64,000 bases of DNA from Aplectana chamaeleonis (lineage: Eukaryota > Nematoda > Chromadorea > Rhabditida > Cosmocercidae): NCBI GenBank assembly GCA_029168955.1, contig JAPDOI010001544.1, forward strand, positions 62,001 to 126,000, in the 5' to 3' direction. Of the stretch, positions 11,684 through 23,435 are shown piece by piece; position 1 is the first letter of the stretch; each line of letters starts with the position of its first letter. Made by a program: the position numbers and the translations under genes. Below the pieces are notes generated by a model. It was not told where the DNA came from. It searched no databases and was given only the letters and a program-made list of their open reading frames with translations.

Positions 11684-12953
11684 CCAGGTTGTTCAATAAG
11701 TTTTGTCGTTCGATAAGAGAGGGCGTTGCTACTAGCCCAAAATTTTTTTTTGTTTTGTTGGTACGCTCTTCATATGAACGTGTGTGAAGTTTCATCCCAA
11801 TCCGTCAATTCATTCTTTGTTTACAAGCCATTTAGTGTCGCCGTGTCACAGCAATGGCAAAAATTGAATATCGTGCAGGGATAAAATTCTTATTTTTGGA
11901 AGGTGTAGCACCAAAAGAAATTCACGAACGAATGTTAAAAGTGTACAATAATTGTTCACCTACAATTAGAACAGTAGAAAGATGGGTTGCTGAATTTAAA
12001 CGGGGTCGTACAAGCCTTGAAGACGATCCACGTGAAGGACGTCCAAAAAGCGCATCAACACCGGAAATCATAGCCAAAATACAGGATATGGTTTTGGAAG
12101 ATCGCCGATGGACTGAGAGAGATTTATTAGAGGCTCTACACATCTCATTGGGCAGTGTGAACCCTATTTTTGGGTTTTGAAAGTTGTGTGCACAATGGGT
12201 GCCGCATTCCGTAACAATGGAACAATAACACATTCGAATGCGACTTTCTCAGCAGCATTTGGAGCGTTTTAAACAGAATAAAGTGGATTTTTTGCTTCGA
12301 TTCGTCACTATGGAAGAGACTTGGGTTTATGACCATGATCCTGAATCAAAACAAGAGGCTAAAGAGTGGTGCGAACCTGGTTGTTCGGCTTCGAAACGAG
12401 TTCGTGTCCGGAAATCGGCCAAGAAGGTTATGGCATCAGTTTTTTGGGATGCGAAAGGAATTTTGTTTGTGGATTACTTGCAAACTGGTTAAACAATTAA
12501 TTCTGAATATTATTGCAACCTTTTGGACCAGTTGAAGAAAAAATTCATGAAAAAAGACCCGGTTCGCAGAAGAAAAAATCCTTTTTCATCCGGACAATGC
12601 GCCGTGTCACAAGAGCATTTTGACAATGGCGAAAATTCATGAATGAAAGTTCGAATTGTTGTAGCCTCCACCGTATTCACCAGATTTGGCCCCCAGCGAC
12701 TTCCAGTTGTTTCCAGAACTCGAAAATTTATGCGTGGCAAGCGTTTTTTATCAAATGATAAGATCATAATGCTTTTTGAAGCGTATTTGGCAGACCTTCC
12801 GGATTCTCACTTTAGGGATGGGCTCCACAGATTGGAGGATCGTTGGAGCAAATGTATTAATGTTCAGGGAGATTATACTGAATAATAAAGTGTATTTTGA
12901 ATCATAAAATTGTGTTTTTCTTATCGAACGACAAAACTTATTGAACAACCTGG
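11684..12953 (+). mobile_element. Mariner transposon, ends complete
   Basis: Both ends carry the same 35-base terminal inverted repeat, beginning CCAGGTTGTTCAATAAG, with no mismatch. The element is flanked on each side by TA (11682-11683 and 12954-12955), the target duplication expected of Tc1/mariner. At 1270 bp it has the usual mariner length. Perfect TIRs with a broken transposase suggest it was moved by another copy. Confidence 0.93.
11854..12885 (+). pseudogene. Mariner transposase, broken
   Basis: This DDD-type transposase would cut and reinsert the element in the nucleus. The first 100 residues keep the N-terminal helix-turn-helix pair (RTVERWVAEFKRGRTSLEDD, then PREGRPKS). Frame 1 then meets a stop at 12178-12180 and another near 12226, reopens with RFVTMEETWV and FWDAKGILFVDYL, and stops again at 12490 where one base looks shifted. 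The HPDNAP and YSPDLAPSDF motifs and the C-terminal HFRDGLHRLEDRWSKC survive in other frames. The first catalytic Asp (usually TGDE) reads MEE, so even this segment is inactive. Confidence 0.9.
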
Positions 12954-12955
12954 TA

Positions 12956-13806
12956 TGTAGAGCATATCGGTGCTTCTGTTTAAAACCGACAAGCTTGCCC
13001 ATTCCTGCTGCACAATCGTCGACATGGCAAGTTTTCCAACGCTGTCACGCGACCAAATTCGCACGAGCGCCATCTTTACGACTACCAATCCGGGATGAAA
13101 CCTACGGATTCCCATCGCCGCATGGTGCAGTCGTTCGGTGATTGTGTTGTTTCCAGAACTACAGTGCACGATTGGTTGAGCAAGTTCAAAGTTGGGCAGT
13201 ACGAGGTTGAAGACAAGGAGCGATCAGGAAGGCCATTCAAGCTCAACAACGACGAGCTGAGCGAGCAGGTGGAAGGCGATCCTAGCCAAACCACACAGCA
13301 AATGAGCAGCACACCTGGCTGCGCTCAATCAACTGTCGTTCATCATTTGGCTGCAATTGGAAATGCTTCCAAGCTCAAAGTTTGGGTCCCTCACTCTTTT
13401 GGCGTGAGCGACAGACCTAGCCGTGTGCAGAAATACACTGAGCTGCTCTCTAGAAAGCTCACTTTTGCTTGGCTCGACGACATTGTCACAGGAAAGTGGT
13501 GTCTGTACGTCAACATATCGCGTAAAAGGATTGCCCCTTCCGGCTACCATCTGTTCCGCTTGATGCAGTACTTCCTGGATGGAAAACGGTTCACAAACGA
13601 TGAAGAAGCCAAAATGGCTTTAGAAGAATACTTCGACTCGAAACAGCCAGAGTTCTACGCGTCGGCAATTCATGATCTGCCCAATCGGTGGCGAAGGATC
13701 CTTGAATGGGATGGAAATTATTTTATTAGGTGAGCCTTGTTTGTTTTTGAAATAAATTTCTTCATTCAAAGTCGGGAAAAGTCCGGAAACTTTTGCATCA
13801 ACCTAA
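12956..13806 (+). mobile_element. Second mariner element, internally deleted; right end at 13806
   Basis: It starts immediately after the TA that ends the first mariner. The right terminus GGAAACTTTTGCATCAACCTAA is followed by TA. No matching left terminus lies next to the coding part. The best candidate is the CAAATGTTTCCGGAGTTTT word at 11594, which would mean the first mariner inserted into the 5' untranslated region of this one. That nesting is inference from position and a 13-base similarity only. Confidence 0.7.
13024..13733 (+). pseudogene. Mariner transposase, deleted core
   Basis: The N-terminus begins at ATG 13024 (the SRDQIRT segment) and is out of frame by one base with the following MKPTDSHRRM segment at 13095. 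From 13095 the frame stays open for 212 codons. It has the second helix-turn-helix (TVHDWLSKFKVGQYEVEDKE), then VTGKWCLY where VTGDEKW is expected, so the two residues holding the first catalytic Asp are gone. It then jumps from ISRKR to APSGYHLF, losing about 100 residues, including the HxDN motif, and turning the third-site D to G. The C-terminus (LPNRWRRILEWDGNYF) is normal. All three catalytic sites are absent, yet no stop has appeared since. Confidence 0.85.
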
Positions 13807-14749
13807 TATGCTACCAAGCTGCGTCACGGCTCCCCGCAAAAATGAAACGAACGAAGCAATTTTTAAACGTTTTCCGCATTCTAAATCACATAGGCATGCA
13901 AACATATTAACACTTTTTGAATTTATTTCTCATGACTAGAGTTTGAAAATAGATAGAAGTTCATTTCTATAAACGATCGCTTCGTACTCGTGTCCTACAA
14001 ATTTAAATGTCTGGCTCAGTCTACCCGGACAACTCATTTTGAAATGTTTTCCTTTTTTCGCAAGGTGCCTCATTCATAATCCTTGGCTTTTGCACAAACG
14101 ACAGCCAAGTGCAATGTCTTATGACGAGCAAAGTGCAACATTTTACTCGCAGCACAAAAAACTGCTCCCGACTGAACAGCTATCGCACTTCACCGCGACA
14201 TGACACAGATGCGCCAGAAACTCTGCACAGGCCTACTTCATTAGCGACCTTTTAACACTTTTTTTGCTCAAACTTCCCACTTTTCTGTTTATCACTGATG
14301 AACAATGCAGAAGCCTCAGAGCAGTTGCCGCGTTTTTGGAGAGTGTTTTCCTGAACGCTGCAGTAGAATGATGGATTACATATGTATAAGCTGCACATCC
14401 TTTAAGCCGCACTTGACTTGCTTGACTCAATCCGGTCCTCTTCGCCTGAGGTGGTCAATCTGCTCTTCGTTCAAAGTGTGCCGTCCTAGTTATTGTAGAG
14501 GTAATAGTGAACCTATTAACCACAATCTCCAGCCATAATTTCAACATGACCTAACCATCTGACGCCGTTTCATAATCTGCGAAGTCATGCATTGGCCTGA
14601 GTTGCCTTTGAATGCCGGGTGTCTTTGAAAATTGGTTCACCACAACCGTCCAAAACAACAGAAACAGTCCACACAGCGCGGAATTAGACTATAAGAACTT
14701 TTCCTCCTTCTCCACATCATCGATTCTTTCTCTGATTCTAGCCTTGATT
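13807..14749. other. Non-coding DNA, nothing recognised
   Basis: AT-rich intergenic sequence. Short open frames (14233-14538) have no domain and no splice-site context. Confidence 0.4.
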
Positions 14750-15350
14750 TGTGGACCGCGCACACAAAAAGGGAAGAACGATGGACGAGTTGGCAGCCGT
14801 AACGCGACGCGTACGGCGGAAACTTGCCGCGCCCGTTGGTCTATGACGGCGTTCAAAGTTTTCGCGAAGCGACGCGATGGCACATGTCCGTACAACCCGA
14901 AAATCGCGTCGCGCAGGTATTTAGGTGTGAACGCTGCTAGAACGATGGGCAACTACGCGCCATCGCGTACCTACGCAATTGCGTAAACAAGCGACGGCAT
15001 TTTTTCTAGTAATATCAGCGGTTTTTCGTATTCTTTCAAGTGCATATGATCCTATGTATGCTCACTTTATTCGTTTCATTGTTAGATTTGGTTGTATTAA
15101 TGAAAAAACACTGAAGAGAAGCAGCAACGAGTTTGCTATCGCTCGACGTCCATCGCGTCGCGTTGCATAGCAGGGCGATGCAATGGACGTCACGCGAAGG
15201 CTAATTGCGCGTCACTTCAAATGTGTCGCGCCTCTTAACTGTCAACACACAGCGACGATGCGACGCGACGTCGCTTGATCGATACGTAGGTTGATTATAA
15301 CATCGCGTCGAGCCGCGAGTAAACTCTGAACGCTGCCTATTGAAGGGCCC
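14750..15350. repeat. GC-rich CGCGTCGC-type repeat block
   Basis: The block is built of words such as ACGCGACGCGTACG, ATCGCGTCGCGCAGG and GACGCGACGTCGC, many palindromic. It resembles the other GC-rich MITE-like blocks at 25.5-26.0, 30.4-31.2, 37.5-37.9, 43.2-43.4 and 52.1-52.3 kb. The exact ends could not be set. Confidence 0.45.
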
Positions 15351-16069
15351 ATGCTGGAAGCGCTTTGGTGACGACATGAGCCCTATCGCAAACACCTCCG
15401 CTGCTCATCCTCCTTCATGTAGTTGGTCCGCAGGCCTCTAATCTTGAGGTTGCGTCAGTTCGCAATGAAGCACGTTCTAATAATACGAAGTTCTAATAAT
15501 ATCACATGAGCAATTGAAAGGGTTGAGATATTTTGGTCTCCTACTAGCAAGCGTATTCATTCCATTCCCTTTTTCAGTTGACTTTTTTCCACACGAACAA
15601 GAAACACGAAAACATCATCAAGCACTTGCATTTCCTATCTAGAAAGTGAAGCTTTTGGTACTTAATAAGTTCGGATCATTTCTCCCACACCTTTTCACTC
15701 ACTATATACGGTAGAAAATATACATATAAGCCTTTCGCAAAATTTTGTCCGGTGTATGGACGGTTTCGCTGCCGTACCTCGCCGTTTTCGATCAACACTT
15801 CGCAGGCCGGTGGTGTCGCGTGCGCCGCACGGGCTCCGCAATTTTTCACTTCTAGTTTATTCGCTAGACTAGATCTGGTGAATCACCTACATTCAGCTGA
15901 CAAGGGAACTACTTTCAGTCAGCCTGGCCATTCCGCATGTGATGTATTTTTCTAGAATCGTTTTTAGCGTAGAATCCGATTATGGTCTTCACAGCTGCCT
16001 AAAACCACTTTGAAAAAGTTACAAGCGTTTTTCAAAGCCTAGCAGCAAGGTAAGGGTTCCCTTCATAGA

Positions 16070-16560
16070 ATTTTCAGGACGTTCTGAAAAATTCGGATTC
16101 TGCTCAAAACATGTATACAGGGTAATCTAGGTGCTGAACACGAACCTGAAGCCTGTTTGTCGGAATTTTGAAGCATTCTGTAGGTTACGGTAGGTACCAT
16201 GCCATCCAGGAGGCTAACCCTACTTTAGCCCTTCGAAAATCGACAAATGAACATTAAATTCGTATCCACCACCCCGAATAACCCCCGCATACAAATTTTG
16301 AGTCAAATCTGAGGCTTTGACCGAACTACCGTATACCCACCGTAATGTGTCAGAAATCGATAATTGGACCTCAGATTCGTGTTCAGCACTCACATAACCC
16401 TCTAAAGGACAATTTGAGCGATATCTATCCAAGCACTCCGGAAAACGTCAAAAGTCGCGATTTGCCGTCAAATATTTCTCGACGGGAAGCTTTTAACGAA
16501 TTAAGTCCAAAACTTCGGAAAATCGATAAATAAACCCCAGATTCGTGATCAGGGCCCCAA
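16070..16560 (+). repeat. Dispersed repeat R, copy 1
   Basis: Shares several phrases with 20060-20620 (partly inverted) and 28390-28870: CCCGAATAACCCCCGCATAC, CAAATTTTGAGTC, GATTCGTGTTCAGCAC, and the CCGTATACCCACCGTAA block. Isolated pieces also occur at about 51680, 61215 and 62220. No coding capacity was recognised, and the family class is unknown. Confidence 0.55.
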
Positions 16561-18458
16561 GTAACCCACTTAGTTGGATTTTAAGCCAAGCTGGAACATT
16601 TTTTTTCAAAACTCTTTCAGAGCGTTTTGGAAAATCTCAATCGAAAATCCATCAAAGTCTAAAACGCTATCAGTCTGGGCAAAGTTTAGAAAAAATGCCT
16701 CAAACCAAATTTCACTCATGGTGGTAGTTTTGGGCGTTGAACACAAATGTGATATCTGTTTCTGGATTCTTCGAAGACTAATGCGCGCTTTTGAAGGTAC
16801 AGTATGCAGGTACGAAAATCTGGCGAAAAACGTCTATAACTTTCTTAAGAGTGGGATTAGGCAACTGCGAAGATCGCAATCAGGTTCTACGTCAAAAACG
16901 GTTTTAGAGAAGTACATTCCATCCGGAATGGCACGGCTGACTAATAGTAGTCCCTTGTGAGTAGGACAGAATGAAAAGCGAAGTTCGCATTATGAAAAAC
17001 AAATCTCATAGGCAGGAAGAAGCCTAGGAGCTGTTATTAATCGGTCAGATAATGTTATCTTTGAGTTTCATCGAACGAATCGCCTCGCTATCAGTGAGAG
17101 ATGGTGGCAATTGTTCTAAAAAATTTATCGCTGCTTACTTTCTGCAGATGTAGGCCTCTTACGAACAAAAAAAACAAGTTTGAAACCTAGAAGTTTCCAT
17201 TCTCAAAAACCATCGCATTCACCATTCCGTGGCAGATTGAACCACGCTTCAGATCTATGGCGATCACAAAGAGCTCTATACACTACCGCCCGTAGGATTC
17301 CGCTAGAATGGGTGCGGGGACGCTTTCTCGCCTCTGTAGTGTCCTTTTTCAGTATCTTCCTTCAGAATTATTCTTTCAGATCTTTGAGGGCTATCCAACT
17401 GGTATGCTTGGTAGAATTCTATCAGCAGTTATACTACTTCGCCCTGATTTAGAAATGCTTTAGGCTTTACTTTTAACTGACAGAAAACGCAATGTTCTTC
17501 GATGTACTTCAAAAAGAGTTCAAAATAAAAGAAAAGAATGGCATGTACATATATTTTTAGTCGCAAATCACTGTTGAATTTTGAACATATATTTCTAATT
17601 ACGGTGTCATCTATCTCTATCTCTATAACTTTACGAGCGCGTATGTTTTTTTCAACTCTCACTATCAGTAATGGATCGTAGAAAGGCCGCTCTAGGATCG
17701 TCCCATCGGACTCAACAAAATAGGATTGAATTTTTTCATAACGATATTCTGCCAGTCGCTAATCACAAGCCTATATCCTAGTTCCTCTTCCGCTGACGTG
17801 AGTTGGACCTTAGGCGCGAAGTGCTGACTATAAGAGGTATAGCCATCACGTCAAACTAGAGGTTTTGCGGTGGAAGTGTAAGTCCATTGAAGGCAGGGTT
17901 CTACAGGAATGTGGACAGGTTTGCACGTATTCGAGCCTCGGGATCACTCAAATTGAGTTATTTTAGCTTATTTTTGACGCTTCCAGTGTTTCGAGTGCTC
18001 TGGTACACGCCATGCAAGTCTATAAACGTTGCTACCTCAACAACTTTCCGACCTTGTATGCTGTCTTTCAGACAACGATACAGACAGCAGTGTTCATAAT
18101 GATGGAGTTTTCCTTTTTTTGTTGAAATGTAAGCTTCCACCTCTTCTACGCAACTAAAGGATGAACATGCGACGGAAAATGGTAAGGAAGTGAATGAAAA
18201 TCGCGTAGATCAGCACTTGCCCACATCTTGGGATAGTACAAGCAGAGAAATTGCTGTCAAAGCCTTGAATACACCTCATCCCGATTGATGCTAGCATCTT
18301 TGACCCTCATCTTCGAGGAACATTATGCGAAATATACAATGACTAAAGTCACTTTCCTAAGAAGTTTGAAGCGCAAACCCATTTCCGACGATCCGCTTTT
18401 AAAATTTCCTTAATTACACCAAAACACAAAACTGGGGATTGAATATTCTAGGATTCTA
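16561..18458. other. Non-coding DNA, nothing recognised
   Basis: A 128-codon open frame at 16574-16960 has no recognisable motif and no sign of codon structure. The rest is plain intergenic sequence with no clear palindrome. Confidence 0.35.
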
Positions 18459-18462
18459 TTAA

Positions 18463-18878
18463 AGGCAGTGTCCACGATATAAATTGTTTTTCTGTTTGTT
18501 CGCCTATCTTAAAAGTCGGTGGTCCCTCAGAAATTGAGCTAGGGGAGCATGGTGGACGAGTTTTCCGAGGCTTGTAACATCCGTCTTTTACTGCCGATGT
18601 ATGCGAGCTGACCTGAGTAAAGAGAGTAGTTGGGAATAAAGGGAAGAACGGGGCTACTGATCGGAAACCATCGCTCATCTGATGATCTCGAGTTTTCATT
18701 TGTTCACGTCGGAGGGCGGGCATTGCGCTTTTGGGGTTTGCCTTGCGCTCAAAGTGGCGGTGTCGGGCTCTTTTGTGGTCTTCGTGGCTCGTTTTCATGC
18801 GTTCTTTCGACGTGAATGTTACAGTGTGCCCCTCCGCTACCCATTCCTAATGGAAACTGAAAATCGTTAACACTGCCT
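18463..18878 (+). mobile_element. TTAA-flanked MITE, family B copy 1
   Basis: Starts AGGCAGTGTCCACGAT and ends with the near-complement ATCGTTAACACTGCCT. TTAA lies directly outside each end (18459-18462 and 18879-18882). It is 416 bp with no transposase. A TTAA target is the hallmark of piggyBac-type transposition, so a piggyBac-related helper is the likeliest mover (inference). A reverse-orientation copy is at 27449-27933. Confidence 0.75.
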
Positions 18879-20059
18879 TTAAATAGATCCTTTTCCGAAA
18901 TTTAGAGCTTTGTAAGGGCTTTTTGCCATTGTCCTCTATTCGTGGAATTACCAGCGCCAATGCATTCAAATTTAGGATGGGGTTTTTTATCTACGCACAA
19001 CGCTGCGTTCAAGCCGGAACATTTTTTGCCTGCCTGAAAACCTCTTTTGATAGTCAGTTGTGTGCACAATTCGCACCAAATACACGCTTGCAAATCTGGT
19101 TTTGATATAGAAGTCAGTAGATTTATACGCCCTCTCTTGAAACAGTGTCAAAAGCGGGCCAAACTTACCGTATTTTTGTAACGTACTTCGGGGTGTACAT
19201 CGAGAAGGCGGGGTTTTGCAGGAAACTTGGCGGGGTAACACTTTTTCGAAGGCTCGGGCCTGCTCACCTGCTCTCAGTTTTATCACGCTCCAGTGGTGGA
19301 TGTGTTCAGATACAGGCAGTACGAGACTATCAAAGTTTCAACCACTTTTCCCAGCGTGTATGCTGCCTTCAAAGGCTAAATCAAAGCTCAGAGATGAAGT
19401 CTGAGATCTCTACATGACTGTGAAGTAGACCCACCTGACGTAACACTTCTCCAGTGCGAGCGCTAATTACTTCCGAATAAGCGAGATGTAGGAAAAAGCC
19501 ACTGCGGAGGGCCCAAAGCAAGACGCCATTTCCCCACGTCCATGACCTTTCGAGCTCAACAATGGCGAGGTCGAGATGTGCGATGATTTCCGATCAGGCT
19601 ATTTCCTCGTTCTTCCTTTCATTCTCAGAATCTCTCGTTGCTCAGGTCCACTCCCACACAATGGTAGCGAACAAAGGAAGTTCAAAGCCTCGGAACACTC
19701 GTCCACCATGCTTTCGAAGCTCAACTTCAGACGAAACCATATCTCCGTTTCCAGGGGTCTTTAACCGTCATAGAGACATCATTGGATTCAGCTTCGAACC
19801 GCCTTCCAGACAGACACAAAATCACAAATGTGATTTGTAGGGTGTACCAAGAATTCAAGACAACAATACAGACAGCGAAGCCTTACAAGGGACACCTTCG
19901 AACATAAAATGGAGTTTTGAAAAACGGTCTTTTGAGAGTTGTAGAGGGCGTAATAATAAACAATTTAAGTTTTTAAAATTTCACTCAGTCCTCACGGGTA
20001 GATCAAAAACCACCAAAACAATGGGTTGCGGTAGGTAAAATGCCATTCAATGCACCCTA

Positions 20060-20620
20060 ACCTGACGAAATCCGCTAAAAAACAGGTAACGGACCCCATA
20101 TTCGTGTTCAGCGTCCCAAATTACCCCCTGGGGCTGAGTTTGGGCGAAAAAAGTTTTCGACCTCTGAACCCCCAAAAATGGCCTTGAGCTCCTTACCTCA
20201 TCGGGCTCCAAAGGTCGAGAAAAAATTTAGAACTCAAACTTCGCTTTCGGAGGTTATTTAAAGTGCTCATAACGAATCTGAGGTCAGTTTATCGATTTTC
20301 GACAGATTACGGTAGATTACGGTGGGTATACGGTAGTTGGGTGAAAGTCTCAGAATTGACTCAAAATTTCTGAACAGGGGTTATTCGGGGTGCTGAATAC
20401 GAATTTGATGTTCACTTGTCAATTTTCAAATTATTAAGGTAGGTTTAAGCCCTCTATGTCATGACAACTACCGTAAACTACAGTAAACCTCAGAATTTCG
20501 GCAAAAGATCTCTAGATTCGTGTTCAGCACCCTAGACTACCCCTACATACAAGTTTTGAGCCGATTCCGAAAATTTCTTCCAAACCACCCTAAAAATTCC
20601 TCGATGGGTACCTTGCCTTA
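20060..20620. repeat. Dispersed repeat R, copy 2
   Basis: Lies inside the long-TIR element. It carries GGGGTTATTCGGGGTGCTGA, TGGGTATACGGTAG, and GATTCGTGTTCAGCACCC. The first half matches copy 1 in inverted orientation and the second half in direct orientation, so the repeat itself is partly palindromic. Confidence 0.5.
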
Positions 20621-21279
20621 CCGCGAGGCTTGGAAAAACGACTATAACTTCTTTCCATAAAAGCTCTCTATTTTTCAGAGAAGCTGTGGAGAGCATACTC
20701 GGATTCTACGTCCAAAATGGCACCAGAAAACTACATTTAAACCAGAATGGCCAGGCTGAATAAAAGTAGTTATCTTGTAAGATGCGTTTTCAAAAGAGTG
20801 GTCCTGTTCTACTCCAAATCTTGGAATTGATAACGAAACACTTTTCTTGAGTCTTCGAGCCATGCGCTAAAGTATTAAGTTGCTTCAATGAATTTTGTAC
20901 TTTAGGTAAACCACTTCTGTTTACAACAATTATTTCTAAAAAGATTGATCATTGATCAAGGAACAAGTCCACAACGTTTCATTTTGTCCGAACTTTTTTC
21001 CAGCGTCATATATCAAAATAAGTCCCCTAAAGCGTTTCTCCGAATTAAGGACGGTTTTCCTGTAACATATGAGGGGGAGAAGGGTAAGGGTATTCTTGAT
21101 ATTCTAGAAATTGTCGACACCTCGGAATCTCTAGTTTCTAACATTGATGTGAACCGCTCTCCTTTTATATCACGTTACCTCTACGATATAAGAAAAGAGG
21201 TATGAAAAAACAAGAGACACTGTCAAAACTCGAAACAAGTAAGGTGAACACATAGAAATGTCATTACTACCAGCCATAA

Positions 21280-21350
21280 TGATCCCACAGTATTCGAACC
21301 TTCTTTCAATTGCTTCGTAATCCAACGCCTAACCGACTGAGCCACGGTGC
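21280..21350 (-). other. tRNA-like sequence (pseudogene or SINE head)
   Basis: On the minus strand TGGCTCAGTCGGTTAGGCG reads as a good A box / D arm, and AAGGTTCGAATAC as a B box / T arm, separated by about 24 bases as in tRNA. The acceptor halves do not pair and the T stem is poor, so this is not a functional tRNA. It may be a tRNA-derived SINE promoter. Confidence 0.45.
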
Positions 21351-21744
21351 GCTGCTAGCTCGCCCCGACTATCACATTGCAGTGATTGGTGGTTTGAATG
21401 CAACGAGCATTGTTCAGGGGATCAATGAACAAGTCATAACTCGAGAACCTAGCTAGATTTCATCTTGAAATTTTTAGGAGAACCTTATCAGATAATTTCA
21501 AGGCCACTGTATAGCTCAAATTTGTGCTACGTCCTCCCAATCCAACGTTCTGGTTTCTTTCCTTTTTTGATCGTCTTTGATCTACCCGTGAGGACTGAGT
21601 GAAATTTTAAAATCTCAAATTGTTTCTTTTTAACTCCTCTACAACCCTCAAAAGACCGTTTTTCAAAACTCCATTTTATGTTCGAAGTGGTCCCTTGTTA
21701 GATGCAGGGCTCGCGAAAAAACTATTGTTGTGCTATTCTTTTAA

Positions 21745-22229
21745 AGGTAGCACACACGCTCGCAAAAGTTGTTGAGATAACTACATTAGTGGGGTCGTAC
21801 GGGCCCTAGAAGAGCCCTCACGAAGTTGGAAGAGTTAAAAACGAGTTAAAATCACCGTATTAGAGCCGTATTGAGGCACAAAATCATCCTTTCCCCGCCC
21901 ATCGATACGCGCTTCGCCCCTCAATACAAATGTTCAATGCTCGATTACGGTCATTTTGGCTCATTTTTTGCGCTTCTAATGTCATAAGCGTTCCAGAAAG
22001 GGCCGTCCGAGTACATTAGCGTCATTATCCCAACAAATATGTCGCTAGCTCCGCTATTTCGGCCAATGCGGTACAACTCGTCCACTTCTGGGCCAATATA
22101 GAACGAACCGTTATATCTTCATTTCAGTTGATTTTTTTCCGGTTTTTTCGTTAGCTCTGCTTATCAACAGCTTCAGACCTTCGATTCATTCCATAAAATT
22201 GATATCATTTTTGAGCGTGTATGCCGCAT
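21745..22229 (+). mobile_element. TTAA-flanked MITE, family D copy 1
   Basis: Starts AGGTAGCACACACGCTCG after TTAA (21741-21744) and ends GAGCGTGTATGCCGCA... before TTAA (22230-22233). It is 485 bp with no open frame of note. A reverse-orientation relative is at 32362-32834 (shared GTTGTTGAGATAACTAC and complement, and the AAACCGGAAAAAAATC-like block). Confidence 0.65.
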
Positions 22230-22433
22230 TTAAGAAGGTATATCTGGTCATGACAAAAGTGAAAATAAGTGAAAATTTGGAGAGAACACGTTCGAGAACA
22301 CTCAAGAACAGGTTATTGCTTGGAGTCCGCCCGCCCACAATTATCAAGATTTCTATAAATGCCTGCTTTGCCATCTTAAACTTTGCTTCTAAAGTAATTT
22401 CTGAGCACTTCTAAAGACTACTAACAACTTTAA

Positions 22434-22910
22434 AAGCACAGTCCAACCTCGGAATCGTTTTTCTGTTTGTCTGCCTATCTTCAAAGAGGTGCCATGCTGA
22501 TTTCAACAATGTCACTGGAATCGCAGAAGACCCCCTGGGTACGGAGTTAAGGTCCCCCAAAAATTGAGCTGCGGAAGCACGGTGGACGAGTTGTCCGGGG
22601 CTTTTAACATCCGTCATTTGCAACCGATGTATGCGAGCCGAACTGAATAAAGAGAAAGGCTGAGAATGAAGGAAAGAACAGGGTTATTAATCGGAAACCA
22701 TCGCTTATCCCGCCACTGTCGAGCTCGCAACGTCGTAAAAGGGGCGTTTCAAAGTGGCTTTATTATTTGGGCGCCCCAGGGTGGCTTCTTCCTATATCTA
22801 CTTTATTATGAGAAATTGAAAGCTCGTTCTTGGCAGGTGTTATATAGGGTGGGTCTACTTCATAATTATGTTAAAATCTCAGATTTCGTCTCTGAGCTTG
22901 AACTGTGCCT
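22434..22910 (+). mobile_element. TTAA-flanked MITE, family C copy 1
   Basis: Starts AAGCACAGTCCAACC after TTAA (22430-22433) and ends GAACTGTGCCT before TTAA (22911-22914). The left half resembles family B (GCACGGTGGACGAGTTGTCC; CCGATGTATGCGAGC). The right half (AGGGTGGCTTCTTCCTATAT, GTGTTATATAGGGTGGGT) is shared with 28905-29110 and 35880-36201, so it is a distinct chimeric subfamily. Confidence 0.65.
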
Positions 22911-22914
22911 TTAA

Positions 22915-23435
22915 GAGCAAAATAAAGGACGAATAAATAAGAATACACGAAGAATTTCTTTAAATGAAAGGCGTGTGGACACCAGTAATCAGCCGCTCTT
23001 TTTTGCTTTCGTGCGTTTCTTCGCAAATTTTCGCTTTTTCTCTTATTTTTGTTTTTGTGATAACCAATTCTACATTTTCATTAAGAAAGCTTAAAAATGT
23101 ATTTATCGCAAAGCCCGCCTTCAATATATTTACATCATTAAAGATCTTAGGTAGGCGATTTCAAAAACAGTGTGATTTGTATCCCGGATGTCCAAAAACA
23201 AGTTAGAAATGGCGAAAAAGAGGTGTGGAAGCTTTATATTTTTTGAGTTTTTTTTTGAGCTCTTAGAGTAAGTACCATTATCCTCCAAAAGTTTTCTCTA
23301 GAGACAATGAGCTAACTTTTGAGCTTTTCGTGATTGACTGCCCTTTTTAGAATACTGTGAACAATAAAGGTCCCCCCATATGACCACATTTTCGTAATAA
23401 CAATTTCGGGGAAAATATGTATTGTCGAGACTCAC
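22915..23435. other. Non-coding DNA upstream of the semaphorin gene
   Basis: AT-rich sequence with no recognisable repeat. The 80-codon frame at 22964-23206 is low-complexity hydrophobic and lacks support. Confidence 0.35.

Larger units (their letters stand above)
19883..21700. mobile_element. 1.8-kb element with long terminal inverted repeats
   Basis: The left arm 19883-20008 and right arm 21577-21700 are inverted copies of about 124 bp, starting TTACAAGGGACACCTTCGAA and TAACAAGGGACCACTTCGAA respectively, and both containing the TGAGTGAAATTTTAAAAT and GATCTACCCGTGAGGAC words (complement on the left). The interior holds a copy of dispersed repeat R, a tRNA-like segment and one 86-codon frame (20945-21205) without recognised domain. 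No transposase remains, so this is a non-autonomous DNA transposon. Confidence 0.7.

Noticed and set aside
21280..21350. Functional tRNA gene
   Set aside because: Acceptor stem does not pair and the T stem is poor despite good A and B boxes.
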